Shown: positions 54,764 through 62,427, counted from the stretch's first letter. The stretch: 64,000 nt of DNA from JAXGRD01 sp040766105 (GCA_040766105.1 JAXGRD010000003.1:62001-126000), one strand, 5' to 3'. The notes: generated by a model not told the origin, from the sequence alone. Program-made: numbers and translations.

Positions 54764-54928
54764 CTAGAATGAAGCCAGGAAGATAATCCCTGTATACAGG
54801 TCATCCAACGACTTTTCGTAATTTTTGCGGACGATTTCCGGGCTGTTCTTCAATTCCGGATTCTCTTCCACTTGCTTTTCCCACGACTGAAACAGTTCTG
54901 ATTCAAGGGGTGGTAAGTTGATAATCAT
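54764..54928 (-). CDS. Small 54-residue protein in the corrinoid operon
   Basis: I read ATG at 54928 with GGAGG starting two bases after the UroD-like gene's stop codon, and TAG at 54764-54766. The protein is acidic and helical (ESELFQSWEKQVEENPELK) and ends in a hydrophobic stretch (LYTGIIFLASF). The perfect ribosome site, exact operon spacing and position before the operon's hairpin support a real gene. I do not recognise the family. A small partner of the methyltransferase pair is possible but unproven. Confidence 0.65.
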   Translation of the reverse strand: MIINLPPLESELFQSWEKQVEENPELKNSPEIVRKNYEKSLDDLYTGIIFLASF

Positions 54929-54940
54929 AGCTTTCCCTCC

Positions 54941-56125
54941 TTATTTATACACACCGTAGCTGGTTACTGTCTCAAATGCTGCCTTCAGGTTCTCTGCGTT
55001 TGCATCCTTGGGAGCCAACAGAGATTTGTCCAGACAGAAGATGTATCCGCCGCCCGGTGCCAAGGTGTCAATGAGATATTTGGTGTGATCGATGACTTCC
55101 TGCTTGGTTCCGTGGTTAATCATGTCTACAGACATACCGCCGGTGAGGCATATGGTGTCGCCGATGCCTTCCTTGTACTTCTTAAAGTCTCCACTTTCAA
55201 TTAAGCCAACAACCTTCTTCTTGGGAAGATCGTTAATGAAGTCAAAGTAGGGCTCCCAATCACCTTCCATGAAGAGCATGGGTGTCAAATCAAAGGAAAT
55301 CAATTCGTCAATCATTCTCCTGAAGGTAGGATAGTAGAACTTCTCAAAATCCTTTGGCTTCAAGTAAGTGGGAATGTGCAACGGAATGAAGATTGCCGGG
55401 AATGGACCCGACTCAACGCCCTGTACGGCACGTCTCAACATGAGGGGATGCATTGCATCTGCAGCTGCTATCACCTTATCCTTATGTCTACGGATATCGA
55501 TCATGATATCGTTAAATCCTCTGAAGTAGTCCATGAGAACGTCCAGAGCCATTTCCGTGCTGCCCTTGAACAGGGTAGGCATTCCATACTGGGTTGCCAA
55601 TCCGCCACCAACGGCAGCGATTCCTTCGTTCATGTAGGTCGCAAAGGAGGTTGCCATCAATCCCATGGCCATCGCCTTCTTGTCTCCCGGCTGGTCAAGT
55701 GCCGCATATCTTCTGGGAAGCTGCTTTTCAATGACAAACTTAAAGGGATCCGCGATTAATTCATCGTATTCATCAGCACGCATCACTTCTCCTGCCTCTG
55801 AATGCTGCACGGAAGCGTAAGGCTCACCGTCTTCTCCGTAGTGACGGAATTCTCTGGAAGCTGTTGCTGCATAGACGTTTCCCGGACGGATACCAAATGC
55901 CGGCGGCAGAGCATCGATTTCGGGGAAATCTTCCGCTACCTTAAAGATGGATTCCTTTAACTTATCATAGTCATAACCTACGTCTACAATGTTGTTACCC
56001 GCATAATGTCCTGCCCAAGTTTCCAGCATCAACGTGATGGGAACTCTGTCGGGAATCTCATGCTTAAATGCTTTTGTCAGTCGTTCTGCTCTCTGTGCAA
56101 AAAGAGCGCCTGGGTTTTCTACCAT
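54941..56125 (-). CDS. Uroporphyrinogen decarboxylase-like corrinoid methyltransferase (MtaA/MtbA-type fold)
   Basis: About 394 aa with the UroD fold. It has the substrate-arginine region PDRVPITLMLE near the N-terminus, and later FMEGDWEPYFDFI, LIESGDF and LTGGMSVDMIN. UroD-like proteins next to a corrinoid protein move methyl groups from the corrinoid to an acceptor, rather than making haem. The HxCxG zinc motif of typical MtaA is not evident; the only cysteines are near GDTICLTGG and YIFCLDKS. Acceptor and donor are therefore open. The start at 56125 sits just after the corrinoid-protein stop. Confidence 0.85.
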   Translation of the reverse strand: MVENPGALFAQRAERLTKAFKHEIPDRVPITLMLETWAGHYAGNNIVDVGYDYDKLKESIFKVAEDFPEIDALPPAFGIRPGNVYAATASREFRHYGEDGEPYASVQHSEAGEVMRADEYDELIADPFKFVIEKQLPRRYAALDQPGDKKAMAMGLMATSFATYMNEGIAAVGGGLATQYGMPTLFKGSTEMALDVLMDYFRGFNDIMIDIRRHKDKVIAAADAMHPLMLRRAVQGVESGPFPAIFIPLHIPTYLKPKDFEKFYYPTFRRMIDELISFDLTPMLFMEGDWEPYFDFINDLPKKKVVGLIESGDFKKYKEGIGDTICLTGGMSVDMINHGTKQEVIDHTKYLIDTLAPGGGYIFCLDKSLLAPKDANAENLKAAFETVTSYGVYK

Positions 56126-56127
56126 TT

Positions 56128-56769
56128 TTACACCATCCATTCTTTCAACTGCTTCACGCCTGTGGACGCATTGGTGCTCCAAGCATCTGCGCCGACACGC
56201 AACATAACTGCTTCTGAAACCGGGTTTCCGCCAATCATTACCTTCAGGTCATCTCTCACGCCGGCTTCCTTCAATGCATTGATTACATCTCCCATGGAGT
56301 CCAATGACAATGTGAGGAGTCCGCTGATGCCTACGATGTTAGGCTTAACTTCCTTCACCTTTTCTACGAAAACTTCCGGCTGTACATCCACTCCCAAGTC
56401 ATATACTTCAAAACCACCGGCTTCTGCCATGCTCTTGAAGATATTTTTTCCAATATCGTGCAAGTCCCCGGGGGCACTGCCCAAAACCATGGATCCGATT
56501 TTGTTGGATCCGTCGCTGGAGATAAAGGGCTTCACTGCATCAATTCCGTTATACAAAATGTCGGCAGCGTAAATCAGGTCACCTACAAAGTATTCACCTT
56601 CTTCGAAATAATCTCCTACTTTGTCCATTCCAACAGAAAAGGACTTAATCACCTCATCGGCTTCCTCTTCACTGGGATTGGAATCCACTACATTCTGCAC
56701 TGCGGCATTGAAAGCATCTTCGTCCAACTCTCCTAAAGAGTCAGCAATCAACTGATACCTTTCATCCAT
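56128..56769 (-). CDS. Corrinoid-binding methyl-carrier protein (MttC/MtbC type)
   Basis: A 213-aa two-domain protein. An N-terminal helical cap (about 1-85, YFEEGEYFVGDLIYAADIL) precedes the B12-binding domain with DLHDIGK (DxHxxG, His ligand to cobalt), SGLLTLS and a late IGGNPVSE. Such proteins shuttle methyl groups between a substrate-specific methyltransferase and a second one, here probably the UroD-like neighbour. The ATG at 56769 has AAAGGAG upstream. A sigma-54 promoter precedes it. Confidence 0.93.
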   Translation of the reverse strand: MDERYQLIADSLGELDEDAFNAAVQNVVDSNPSEEEADEVIKSFSVGMDKVGDYFEEGEYFVGDLIYAADILYNGIDAVKPFISSDGSNKIGSMVLGSAPGDLHDIGKNIFKSMAEAGGFEVYDLGVDVQPEVFVEKVKEVKPNIVGISGLLTLSLDSMGDVINALKEAGVRDDLKVMIGGNPVSEAVMLRVGADAWSTNASTGVKQLKEWMV

Positions 56770-56821
56770 AACTTCTCTCCTTTCGTAATACATCCAATTT
56801 CCGATTTCAATAGTTCTCTTT

Positions 56822-56849
56822 TTTAGCAGAGACTCTATTTACTGCTAAA
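56822..56849 (-). promoter_or_regulatory. 8-bp inverted repeat at the predicted sigma-54 start site
   Basis: TTTAGCAG (56822-56829) and CTGCTAAA (56842-56849) with a 12-bp spacer. The predicted transcript start (about 56846) falls within it, so it would be the first stem-loop of the leader or an operator. Confidence 0.5.
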
Positions 56850-56857
56850 TATTTAAC

Positions 56858-56873
56858 GCAATAACCATGCCAA
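56858..56873 (-). promoter_or_regulatory. Sigma-54 promoter of the corrinoid operon
   Basis: Minus strand TTGGCATGGTTATTGC fits the -24/-12 consensus TTGGCACG-N4-TTGC with one change, and GG to GC spacing is exact (12 nt from first G to first G). It lies about 90 bp before the corrinoid-protein ATG. rpoN is encoded 3.5 kb away. Confidence 0.85.
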
Positions 56874-56930
56874 CCGAAAACCCTTGCATCTGGTGTTATC
56901 ATTCAATCGTAATGTGACACAGGGTACCAC

Positions 56931-56970
56931 TTTGGCACGCTTTGGCGTATCAAGGCACAATGTGGCACAT
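56931..56970. promoter_or_regulatory. Four GGC(AC) motifs phased at 10 bp; candidate enhancer for a sigma-54 activator
   Basis: GGC occurs at 56934, 56944, 56954 and 56964; three continue as GGCAC and one as GGCG. The array is about 88-118 bp upstream of the predicted sigma-54 start, on one face of the helix, where bacterial enhancer-binding proteins act. TGACAC flanks it on both sides (56915 and 56970). Confidence 0.65.
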
Positions 56971-57025
56971 GACACCCCTGAGGATATTTCATTATTTAGG
57001 TAAAGACTTTTTCCGTTATTTATTG

Positions 57026-57031
57026 TATAAT
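57026..57031 (+). promoter_or_regulatory. -10 box of the hom promoter
   Basis: TATAAT 35 bp before the hom ATG; no clear -35 box. Confidence 0.5.
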
Positions 57032-57066
57032 CCAATACATTGATATAACTACGAGGAGGTACTTTT

Positions 57067-58044
57067 ATGAAAACGATCAATATTGGCTTGCTGGGATTGG
57101 GGAATATCGGGACAGGCTCCTATAAAACCTTGGAGATGAACCACGACCACATTGCGGCAAACACAGGAATCGATCTGAAAATCACAAAAATACTGGAGAT
57201 GAATGTAGACAAAGAGAGAGACATCACCGTGTCACCTGACCAATTCACCCAGGATGCCAATGATATTTTTTCGGATCCCGATATAAAAATAGTCATTGAA
57301 CTGCTGGGAGGAATCGAGCCGGCCACATCCTTTATGCTAGAGGCCATGCGAAACGGGAAGAGCGTCGTTACTGCCAACAAAGCAGCGGTAGCGGCAAACT
57401 TCGACGAGCTGATGCAGACGGCCAAGGATAACCACGTACAATTCCGCTTTGAAGCCAGCGTTGCCGGTGGCATCCCCATCCTCAACGCCATTACTACGGT
57501 TCTTCAGGCCAACCAGTTTGAAGAAATCCTAGGCATCCTCAACGGCACGACAAACTACATCATGACGCAGATGACCGAGTACGGCTTGGACTATGACGAT
57601 GTATTAAAGGTTGCACAGGAAAAGGGCTTTGCAGAAGCTGACCCCACTGCGGATGTAGAGGGAATTGACGTCGCCAACAAGTTATCCATTATGATGGCTT
57701 TGGCCTTTGGATTATATGTTCACCCGGACGATATTCCCACAAAGGGAATTTCCCAAATCACCAAGGCGGACATTGATGCCGCAGCGGAAAAGAACTGCAA
57801 AATCAAGCTCATCGCACAGGCAAAAAAGACCGGAGACAAGGTGGAGTACAATGTAGCACCCATGGAGCTCCCTGCGGATCACCCCCTGGCAGGCGTAAAC
57901 AATGAGTTCAACGCCGTGTTTGTGAAGGGAAATGCCGTGGATGAATTGATGTTCTACGGGAAAGGCGCAGGACCGCTGCCTACGGGAAGCGCTGTCATGG
58001 GAGATGTTCTTTCCATTGCAAAGATAATTGCTGCACATAGCTAG
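57067..58044 (+). CDS. hom: Homoserine dehydrogenase without ACT domain
   Basis: A 325-aa NAD(P)-dependent enzyme making homoserine for threonine and methionine. GLLGLGNIGTGSYKTL is the nucleotide loop, VVTANKAAVA carries the conserved Lys, and GILNGTTNYIMTQM, FAEADPTADVEGIDVANKL form the active site. The usual C-terminal ACT domain (to ~430 aa) is missing, so threonine feedback through it cannot occur. Ribosome site GAGGAGG. Confidence 0.95.
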   Translation: MKTINIGLLGLGNIGTGSYKTLEMNHDHIAANTGIDLKITKILEMNVDKERDITVSPDQFTQDANDIFSDPDIKIVIELLGGIEPATSFMLEAMRNGKSVVTANKAAVAANFDELMQTAKDNHVQFRFEASVAGGIPILNAITTVLQANQFEEILGILNGTTNYIMTQMTEYGLDYDDVLKVAQEKGFAEADPTADVEGIDVANKLSIMMALAFGLYVHPDDIPTKGISQITKADIDAAAEKNCKIKLIAQAKKTGDKVEYNVAPMELPADHPLAGVNNEFNAVFVKGNAVDELMFYGKGAGPLPTGSAVMGDVLSIAKIIAAHS

Positions 58045-58061
58045 TTATAAGGAGGAGAAAA

Positions 58062-58556
58062 ATGGGCTTGTATAAAGAATGGCAACAACTGATGGAAGGC
58101 CAAACCGACGACACCTTTCAGGATTTCTGGGAAGAGTACAGCGGAACGGAGAAGAAAATATATTCCGATATTTTGGACAACCCCGATGAAAAACTAAGCG
58201 GCACTGTAAAGGATCTGGTGGAGAAATACCAAGCCAATCCCGTCATCTTTGTGGGCTTTTTAGACGGCATCCAAAGCAGTCTCCGGGAAGAAACGGAACT
58301 GGAATCCTTGGACGAAAGTACGGAAATCACCTTGGATATCGACTACGACAAGCTATACTTCAACATGCTGGCCGCAGATGCAGATTATCTGTACACCCTA
58401 CCCCAATGGGACAGCATCTTGGGAGAAGAGAGAATGTCGGAAATCGAAAAACTCTACAAAAAATCCAAGACCGTAATCCGGGACAAGAAGGTCGGCAGAA
58501 ATGAACCCTGCCCTTGCGGAAGCGGAAAAAAATACAAGCACTGTTGCGGAAGATAA
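58062..58556 (+). CDS. SEC-C motif protein
   Basis: A 164-aa soluble acidic protein of unknown function. Helical residues 1-145 have no recognised fold. The C-terminus carries the zinc-binding SEC-C motif VGRNEPCPCGSGKKYKHCCG, as on SecA. Such motifs bind ribosomes or SecB-like partners. It follows hom by 17 nt with site AAGGAGGAG and so shares its transcript. An IS200 element has landed right behind its stop. Confidence 0.85.
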   Translation: MGLYKEWQQLMEGQTDDTFQDFWEEYSGTEKKIYSDILDNPDEKLSGTVKDLVEKYQANPVIFVGFLDGIQSSLREETELESLDESTEITLDIDYDKLYFNMLAADADYLYTLPQWDSILGEERMSEIEKLYKKSKTVIRDKKVGRNEPCPCGSGKKYKHCCGR

Positions 58557-58590
58557 TCATGACCACCGGCTCAGCCGGTGGTTTGCTTTT

Positions 58591-58680
58591 GCCCCTATAA
58601 GGGGCCATTACCTGCCGCGTCTCAAGACGCGCTGAAAGGTTTGCCAATCGCACGTCTTTTTCGTGGTAGCCCTAAAGGGC
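58591..58680 (-). other. Three short hairpins downstream of the IS200 transposase
   Basis: GCCCC/GGGGC (58591-58605), GCGTC/GACGC (58617-58630) and GCCC/GGGC (58669-58680) lie between the transposase stop and the element's end hairpin. They could fold as a structured RNA at the element's 3' end. No TnpB gene is present. Confidence 0.4.
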
Positions 58681-58695
58681 TTCATGATTCCACGC

Positions 58696-59163
58696 TTACC
58701 TCTTTACTTTTTCTCCCGTGAATGGGTCTACATACTCCCTGAGACTGATCTGATCATCTGCTATATCTTCTTGGAGTTGCGTTTTTATGTAGGTCTCTAT
58801 CTTCTTTGTATTCTTTCCTACTGTATCTACATAGTAACCTCGGCACCAAAAATGCCTGTTTCCATACTTGTATTTTAAATTTGCATGTCTGTCAAAGATC
58901 ATCAACGAACTTTTCCCTTTCAGATATCCTACAAAGTCTGACACCCTTTCTTTGGGTGGAATCCTCACAAGCATGTGTACATGATCACGGCAGCACTCTG
59001 CCTCGAGAATTTCTACTCCCTTTCGCTCACAAAGCATTCTTAGAATCTTTCCTATGTCGGCACGAATCTTTCCATAAATCACTTGCCTTCGATATTTTGG
59101 AGCGAACACGATGTGATACTTACAATTCCATTTTGTGTGTGCTAAACTGTTGTTGTCCTTCAT
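58696..59163 (-). CDS. tnpA: IS200/IS605-family Y1 transposase TnpA
   Basis: A 155-aa HUH single-strand transposase. DHVHMLVRIPP carries the metal-binding HxH, and the catalytic tyrosine lies in the GYYVDTVGKN helix. The size is normal for IS200. The ATG at 59163 has AAGGAGGTG upstream. The frame is intact, so the copy may be active. A hairpin-prone stretch near 59230-59250 precedes it, as in IS200 elements that repress their own transposase translation. Confidence 0.95.
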   Translation of the reverse strand: MKDNNSLAHTKWNCKYHIVFAPKYRRQVIYGKIRADIGKILRMLCERKGVEILEAECCRDHVHMLVRIPPKERVSDFVGYLKGKSSLMIFDRHANLKYKYGNRHFWCRGYYVDTVGKNTKKIETYIKTQLQEDIADDQISLREYVDPFTGEKVKR

Positions 59164-59334
59164 TGGACACACCTCCTTGTTATTCATAGTGTGGTTGGCA
59201 AACCCACACTATATTAACACAGGAGGTTTTTTGCTTAAAGCTAAAGCTTCTTAATCACACCGGCATAGCCGGTGGTTTCTTGTTCCTCCTTCCTCCGTCA
59301 GTCGGAACCTCCGCTAAAGCTACAATAACGAGCA

Positions 59335-59364
59335 AAGAGGCTTCGCCACGGAAGCCTCTTTTTT
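59335..59364 (+). terminator. Bidirectional terminator, probably the original hom/SEC-C end
   Basis: AAGAGGCTTC-gccacg-GAAGCCTCTT stem followed by TTTT on the plus strand. It lies right beside the convergent ybaK stop (59363), about 780 bp after the SEC-C stop because of the IS200 insertion. Confidence 0.8.
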
Positions 59365-59863
59365 ATTCCTGTATTAGCACCCGATTTCCGGACTGTGCCA
59401 AGAATCTTCTCAAATCCTTTATGGTAATGGTCACCGTAGCCGTATTGATGTTGGGATGAAAGCTGATCAACTCATCATCGCCCGCCGAGGCTATGGTTCT
59501 GCTCAAGACCACAGTCACATGTTTATCTTCATCGTTGAGGATGCCGAAAACAGAACAGGAGCCTGCCGGAACACCCAAGTATTTCAGCAGATCTTCTTCT
59601 GCGGCAAAGGTCACCTTATTGCTCCATCCCGTCACCTTGCGCATTTCCTTGAAGTCCATTCGTTCTTCATCTTCCAAGATCACCATGTAGTGGTCGCCGG
59701 TTTTCTTATCTAAAATCACAAGGTTCTTCACGTTGAGTCCCGGCTGCTTGGCACCTTCCGTTGTCAAAGCCTGCTCAGCAGTGAATACAGCTTCGTGGTG
59801 ATGGGTTGTGAACGCAATCCCCAATCCATTTAATGCTCTGTATACTTTTTCTTCCTGTGTCAT
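59363..59863 (-). CDS. YbaK/EbsC-family aminoacyl-tRNA deacylase (ProX-like)
   Basis: A 166-aa trans-editing domain that removes wrong amino acids from tRNA. KNLVILDKKTGDHYMVI, with the conserved Lys, and GVPAGSCSVFGILND identify the ProX/PrdX branch, which usually clears Ala-tRNA-Pro. The ATG at 59863 has GGAGAG upstream and follows nth by 14 nt. Confidence 0.88.
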   Translation of the reverse strand: MTQEEKVYRALNGLGIAFTTHHHEAVFTAEQALTTEGAKQPGLNVKNLVILDKKTGDHYMVILEDEERMDFKEMRKVTGWSNKVTFAAEEDLLKYLGVPAGSCSVFGILNDEDKHVTVVLSRTIASAGDDELISFHPNINTATVTITIKDLRRFLAQSGNRVLIQE

Positions 59864-59877
59864 CCCGCTCTCCTTTG

Positions 59878-60510
59878 CTATAAACCCCTCTTCATGCACC
59901 AAGTTGCAATAACGCACCGTTCACACTGTGGATTTCTGGCGTTGCAACAGTACCTTCCGTGGAAAATCAAACTGTGGTGCGCTTCCGACCATCGATTCTC
60001 TGGAATCACCTTCATGAGGGCAAGTTCGGTCTTTAGCACATCCTTTTCCTTTACCAAGCCAATGCGATTGGCAAGTCGAAATACGTGGGTGTCCACCGCA
60101 ATCCGCTGGTGGCCAAATCCCACAGACATGACTACGTTTGCAGTCTTCCTGCCCACGCCGGGTAGGGTTTGAAGAAGTTCATCGGAATCCGGCACCTTCC
60201 CGCCAAAGGATTCCACCAACACCTTTGCCTGTTCCACCAACCTTCTCGACTTGGTCTTATACATACCTATGGTTTTTAAAATATTCTCCAGCTCTTCCAC
60301 ATCCGCCTGTGCCATGGCAAAGGCATCGGGGTAGCGTCCAAAGAGTCGGTCGCTGATGCGATTCACACTTACATCCGTAGTCTGGGCAGAAAGGGTCACC
60401 TTGACCAGAAGTTGATACACGTCTTCATGAATCAACTCACAACCTGCTTCCGGATATTCTCTCCTGAGGGCATTTAAAATCTCATCAATAATCTCCCAAG
60501 TAAACTTCAT
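59878..60510 (-). CDS. nth: Endonuclease III
   Basis: A 210-aa base-excision repair glycosylase/lyase for oxidised pyrimidines. Motifs: helix-hairpin-helix LPGVGRKTANVV, the catalytic Asp in VDTHVFRL, and the iron-sulfur cluster CNARNPQCERCVIATWC (C-6-C-2-C-5-C). The active-site Lys of LSAQTTDVSVN is replaced in position only by context; the segment reads as usual for Nth. The ATG at 60510 has GGAGG upstream. Confidence 0.96.
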   Translation of the reverse strand: MKFTWEIIDEILNALRREYPEAGCELIHEDVYQLLVKVTLSAQTTDVSVNRISDRLFGRYPDAFAMAQADVEELENILKTIGMYKTKSRRLVEQAKVLVESFGGKVPDSDELLQTLPGVGRKTANVVMSVGFGHQRIAVDTHVFRLANRIGLVKEKDVLKTELALMKVIPENRWSEAHHSLIFHGRYCCNARNPQCERCVIATWCMKRGL

Positions 60511-60549
60511 TTTTTTGCCTCCGTTTTTACAAAAAAAATATTCAGCAAC

Positions 60550-60555
60550 ATTATA
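60550..60555 (-). promoter_or_regulatory. nth promoter -10
   Basis: Minus strand extended -10, TGG-TATAAT, 40 bp before the nth ATG; the -35 region is AT-rich without a clear match. Confidence 0.55.
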
Positions 60556-60643
60556 CCATTTTTTAGCCATTTTTTAACAAAATAATCATTCAAAAAATCA
60601 AAATATCGGATTTTCAACATTTGTAATCAGTTACATTTTCAAC

Positions 60644-60658
60644 GTTTTTCAGAAAATT
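60644..60658 (+). promoter_or_regulatory. Candidate CodY box before the permease gene
   Basis: GTTTTTCAGAAAATT matches AATTTTCWGAAAATT at 13 of 15 positions, missing only the first two. It lies about 46 bp upstream of the -10 box (TATAAT, 60705-60710). Confidence 0.5.
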
Positions 60659-60704
60659 TTAACAAAATCATAAAAAAAAGGTTACTTTAGACACGTTCTG
60701 TAGT

Positions 60705-60710
60705 ATAATT
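60705..60710 (+). promoter_or_regulatory. -10 box of the permease-dihydropyrimidinase promoter
   Basis: TATAAT with a poor -35 (TTACTT) 17 bp upstream, suggesting a controlled promoter. Confidence 0.55.
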
Positions 60711-60758
60711 AGGGTGAAATATTTTATATTAAGTTGTACTATTTAACGGAGGTGTTTT

Positions 60759-62369
60759 ATGTCAACGTGTACACAAGTAGAAAGCAATGGCCTGTTTGAG
60801 CTGACAACCGAGGCCAGAGCGGAACTGGTGTCTTCCAAATATTATAACGAAGACCTGGCTCCAACATCTGTATCTCAGCGAACCTGGACCACCTATAACA
60901 TCACCATGCTATGGGTAGGTATGTCAATTTGTATCCCGTCATTATCTTTATCGTCAGCACTTATCGGATTGGGTGTTTCCCCATGGCTATCTGTGCTCAA
61001 CGTAGCATTGGGTAACATTCTGGTATTAATCCCAATTCAATTGAACTCTCACGCAGGAACGAAGTACGGTATTCCCTTCCCTGCATTCTCAAGACTTACC
61101 TTTGGTGCAACAGGAGCACATTTGCCCTCAATCCTAAGAGGACTTGTTGCTTGTGGATGGACATCTGTGCAGGCTTGGGTTGGCGGAGGTGCTGTTGCAG
61201 CACTCATCAGTATCGTAGTTCCCAAGTTTGGAGATGCCACTTGGACAACAAATCTTCCCTCATGGGCAGGTATGCAACCGGCACACATTGGACAGACCAT
61301 TGGATTCTTCCTGTTTATGCTCTTCGTTCTATGGGTTGCTTACAACGGTATCGAACAGATTAAATGGGTTCAAAACATTGGCGGTCCGCTGCTCATCGTT
61401 ATCATAATAGCTCTGTTGGCATGGTCCATGAATGAAGCAAGCAGCGCAGGCTATAGCTTTGGCGAAGTAATGAATCAGCCTAACGACACTGCACTTATTT
61501 CTCAGCACGGAGGAATCGTTCTCCTCTTCCTCAGCGGCTTGACCGGAAACATCGCGTTCTGGGCAACTATGGCACTGAACATACCCGACTTCTCAAGATA
61601 TGCCCACTCTCAGAAGGCTCAGTTCAGAGGACAACTTTACGGTATGCCCATTCCCATGGCATTCTGTGCTTTCGTTGGTGCCTTCTTCGCAATGGCTACT
61701 AAGCTTACCAGAGGGGAAGCACTCTTTGACCCCACAGCAGTATTCTACAGTATTGACAACGGTCTGGTAGTATTTATTGCAGCAATCGGCGTTATTGCAG
61801 CGACAATCACAACATGTGTAGCTGCTAACGTAGTGGCTCCTGCCAATGGATTCTCCAACATTTCACCCAGCAGAATCTCCTACAAGAAGGGTGTTGTAAT
61901 CACAGTTATTATTGCATCCTTGGTATTCCAGCCTTGGTGGATTTACGGATCCGGCGCAGCTTACATCTTTGGATGGCTGAATAACTATGGTATCATCTTG
62001 GCACCTGTTGCATCAATCTTCATTGCGGACTACTACATCTGTAAGAGCAAGAGAATCGAAGTTGGAGCTCTTTACACAGGAGAAAAAGGCCGATACTGGT
62101 ATTCCGGCGGTTGGAACATTGCAGCACTTATTGCATGGATTGTTTCCTTCATCTTCCCACTTTGGGCAAACGCAGGAAGCTTCGGATTCCAGGGTGCAAT
62201 TGATTTTGCGGCAATCCTGGGAACCTTCGGTGTATGGATTGCAGCCAACGGCTATATCTTCTCCTTCGTAGTTGGATTTGTCCTCTACGTCATCTTGATG
62301 AAGGCGGGCATGGCTAAGAACTCCTACCTAGACGAAGCAGAGCACGAAGTTTGTACAAGAAGAGCATAA
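60759..62369 (+). CDS. NCS1-family nucleobase/hydantoin/allantoin permease
   Basis: A 536-aa transporter with about 12 membrane segments. After a hydrophilic N-terminus (SSKYYNEDLAPTSVSQRTW), the NCS1 signature W-V-G-M-S and ALGNILVLIPIQLNSHAGTKYGIPFPAFSRLTFG follow. Later come ALNIPDFSRYA and FIADYY. These proteins bring in uracil, cytosine, allantoin or hydantoins with Na+ or H+. The adjacent dihydropyrimidinase points to dihydropyrimidines or hydantoins. Ribosome site GGAGGTG. Confidence 0.92.
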   Translation: MSTCTQVESNGLFELTTEARAELVSSKYYNEDLAPTSVSQRTWTTYNITMLWVGMSICIPSLSLSSALIGLGVSPWLSVLNVALGNILVLIPIQLNSHAGTKYGIPFPAFSRLTFGATGAHLPSILRGLVACGWTSVQAWVGGGAVAALISIVVPKFGDATWTTNLPSWAGMQPAHIGQTIGFFLFMLFVLWVAYNGIEQIKWVQNIGGPLLIVIIIALLAWSMNEASSAGYSFGEVMNQPNDTALISQHGGIVLLFLSGLTGNIAFWATMALNIPDFSRYAHSQKAQFRGQLYGMPIPMAFCAFVGAFFAMATKLTRGEALFDPTAVFYSIDNGLVVFIAAIGVIAATITTCVAANVVAPANGFSNISPSRISYKKGVVITVIIASLVFQPWWIYGSGAAYIFGWLNNYGIILAPVASIFIADYYICKSKRIEVGALYTGEKGRYWYSGGWNIAALIAWIVSFIFPLWANAGSFGFQGAIDFAAILGTFGVWIAANGYIFSFVVGFVLYVILMKAGMAKNSYLDEAEHEVCTRRA

Positions 62370-62394
62370 GCTCCTAATACCATCAAATCAGTAT

Positions 62395-62427
62395 GGAGCC
62401 TTTGTTATCAAAGGCTCCTGCTTTTTC
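62395..62427 (+). terminator. Hairpin between permease and dihydropyrimidinase genes
   Basis: GGAGCCTTTG-ttat-CAAAGGCTCC stem followed by TGCTTTTTC. An internal terminator that would lower hydA transcription relative to the permease. Confidence 0.7.

Larger units (their letters stand above)
58557..59285 (-). mobile_element. IS200-type insertion sequence (IS200/IS605 family)
   Basis: A single Y1 transposase gene is bounded by two related hairpins, ACCACCGGC-tca-GCCGGTGGT (58562-58582) and CACCGGC-ata-GCCGGTG (59258-59274). These are typical subterminal palindromes recognised as single strands. Exact ends are approximate. It separates the hom/SEC-C unit from a bidirectional terminator at 59335. 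Confidence 0.8.

Noticed and set aside
56934..56950. A second sigma-54 promoter on the plus strand (TTGGCACGCTTTGGCG) for hom
   Set aside because: The GG to GC spacing is 11 rather than 12 and the -12 half lacks TTGC, so it fits better as part of the enhancer array.
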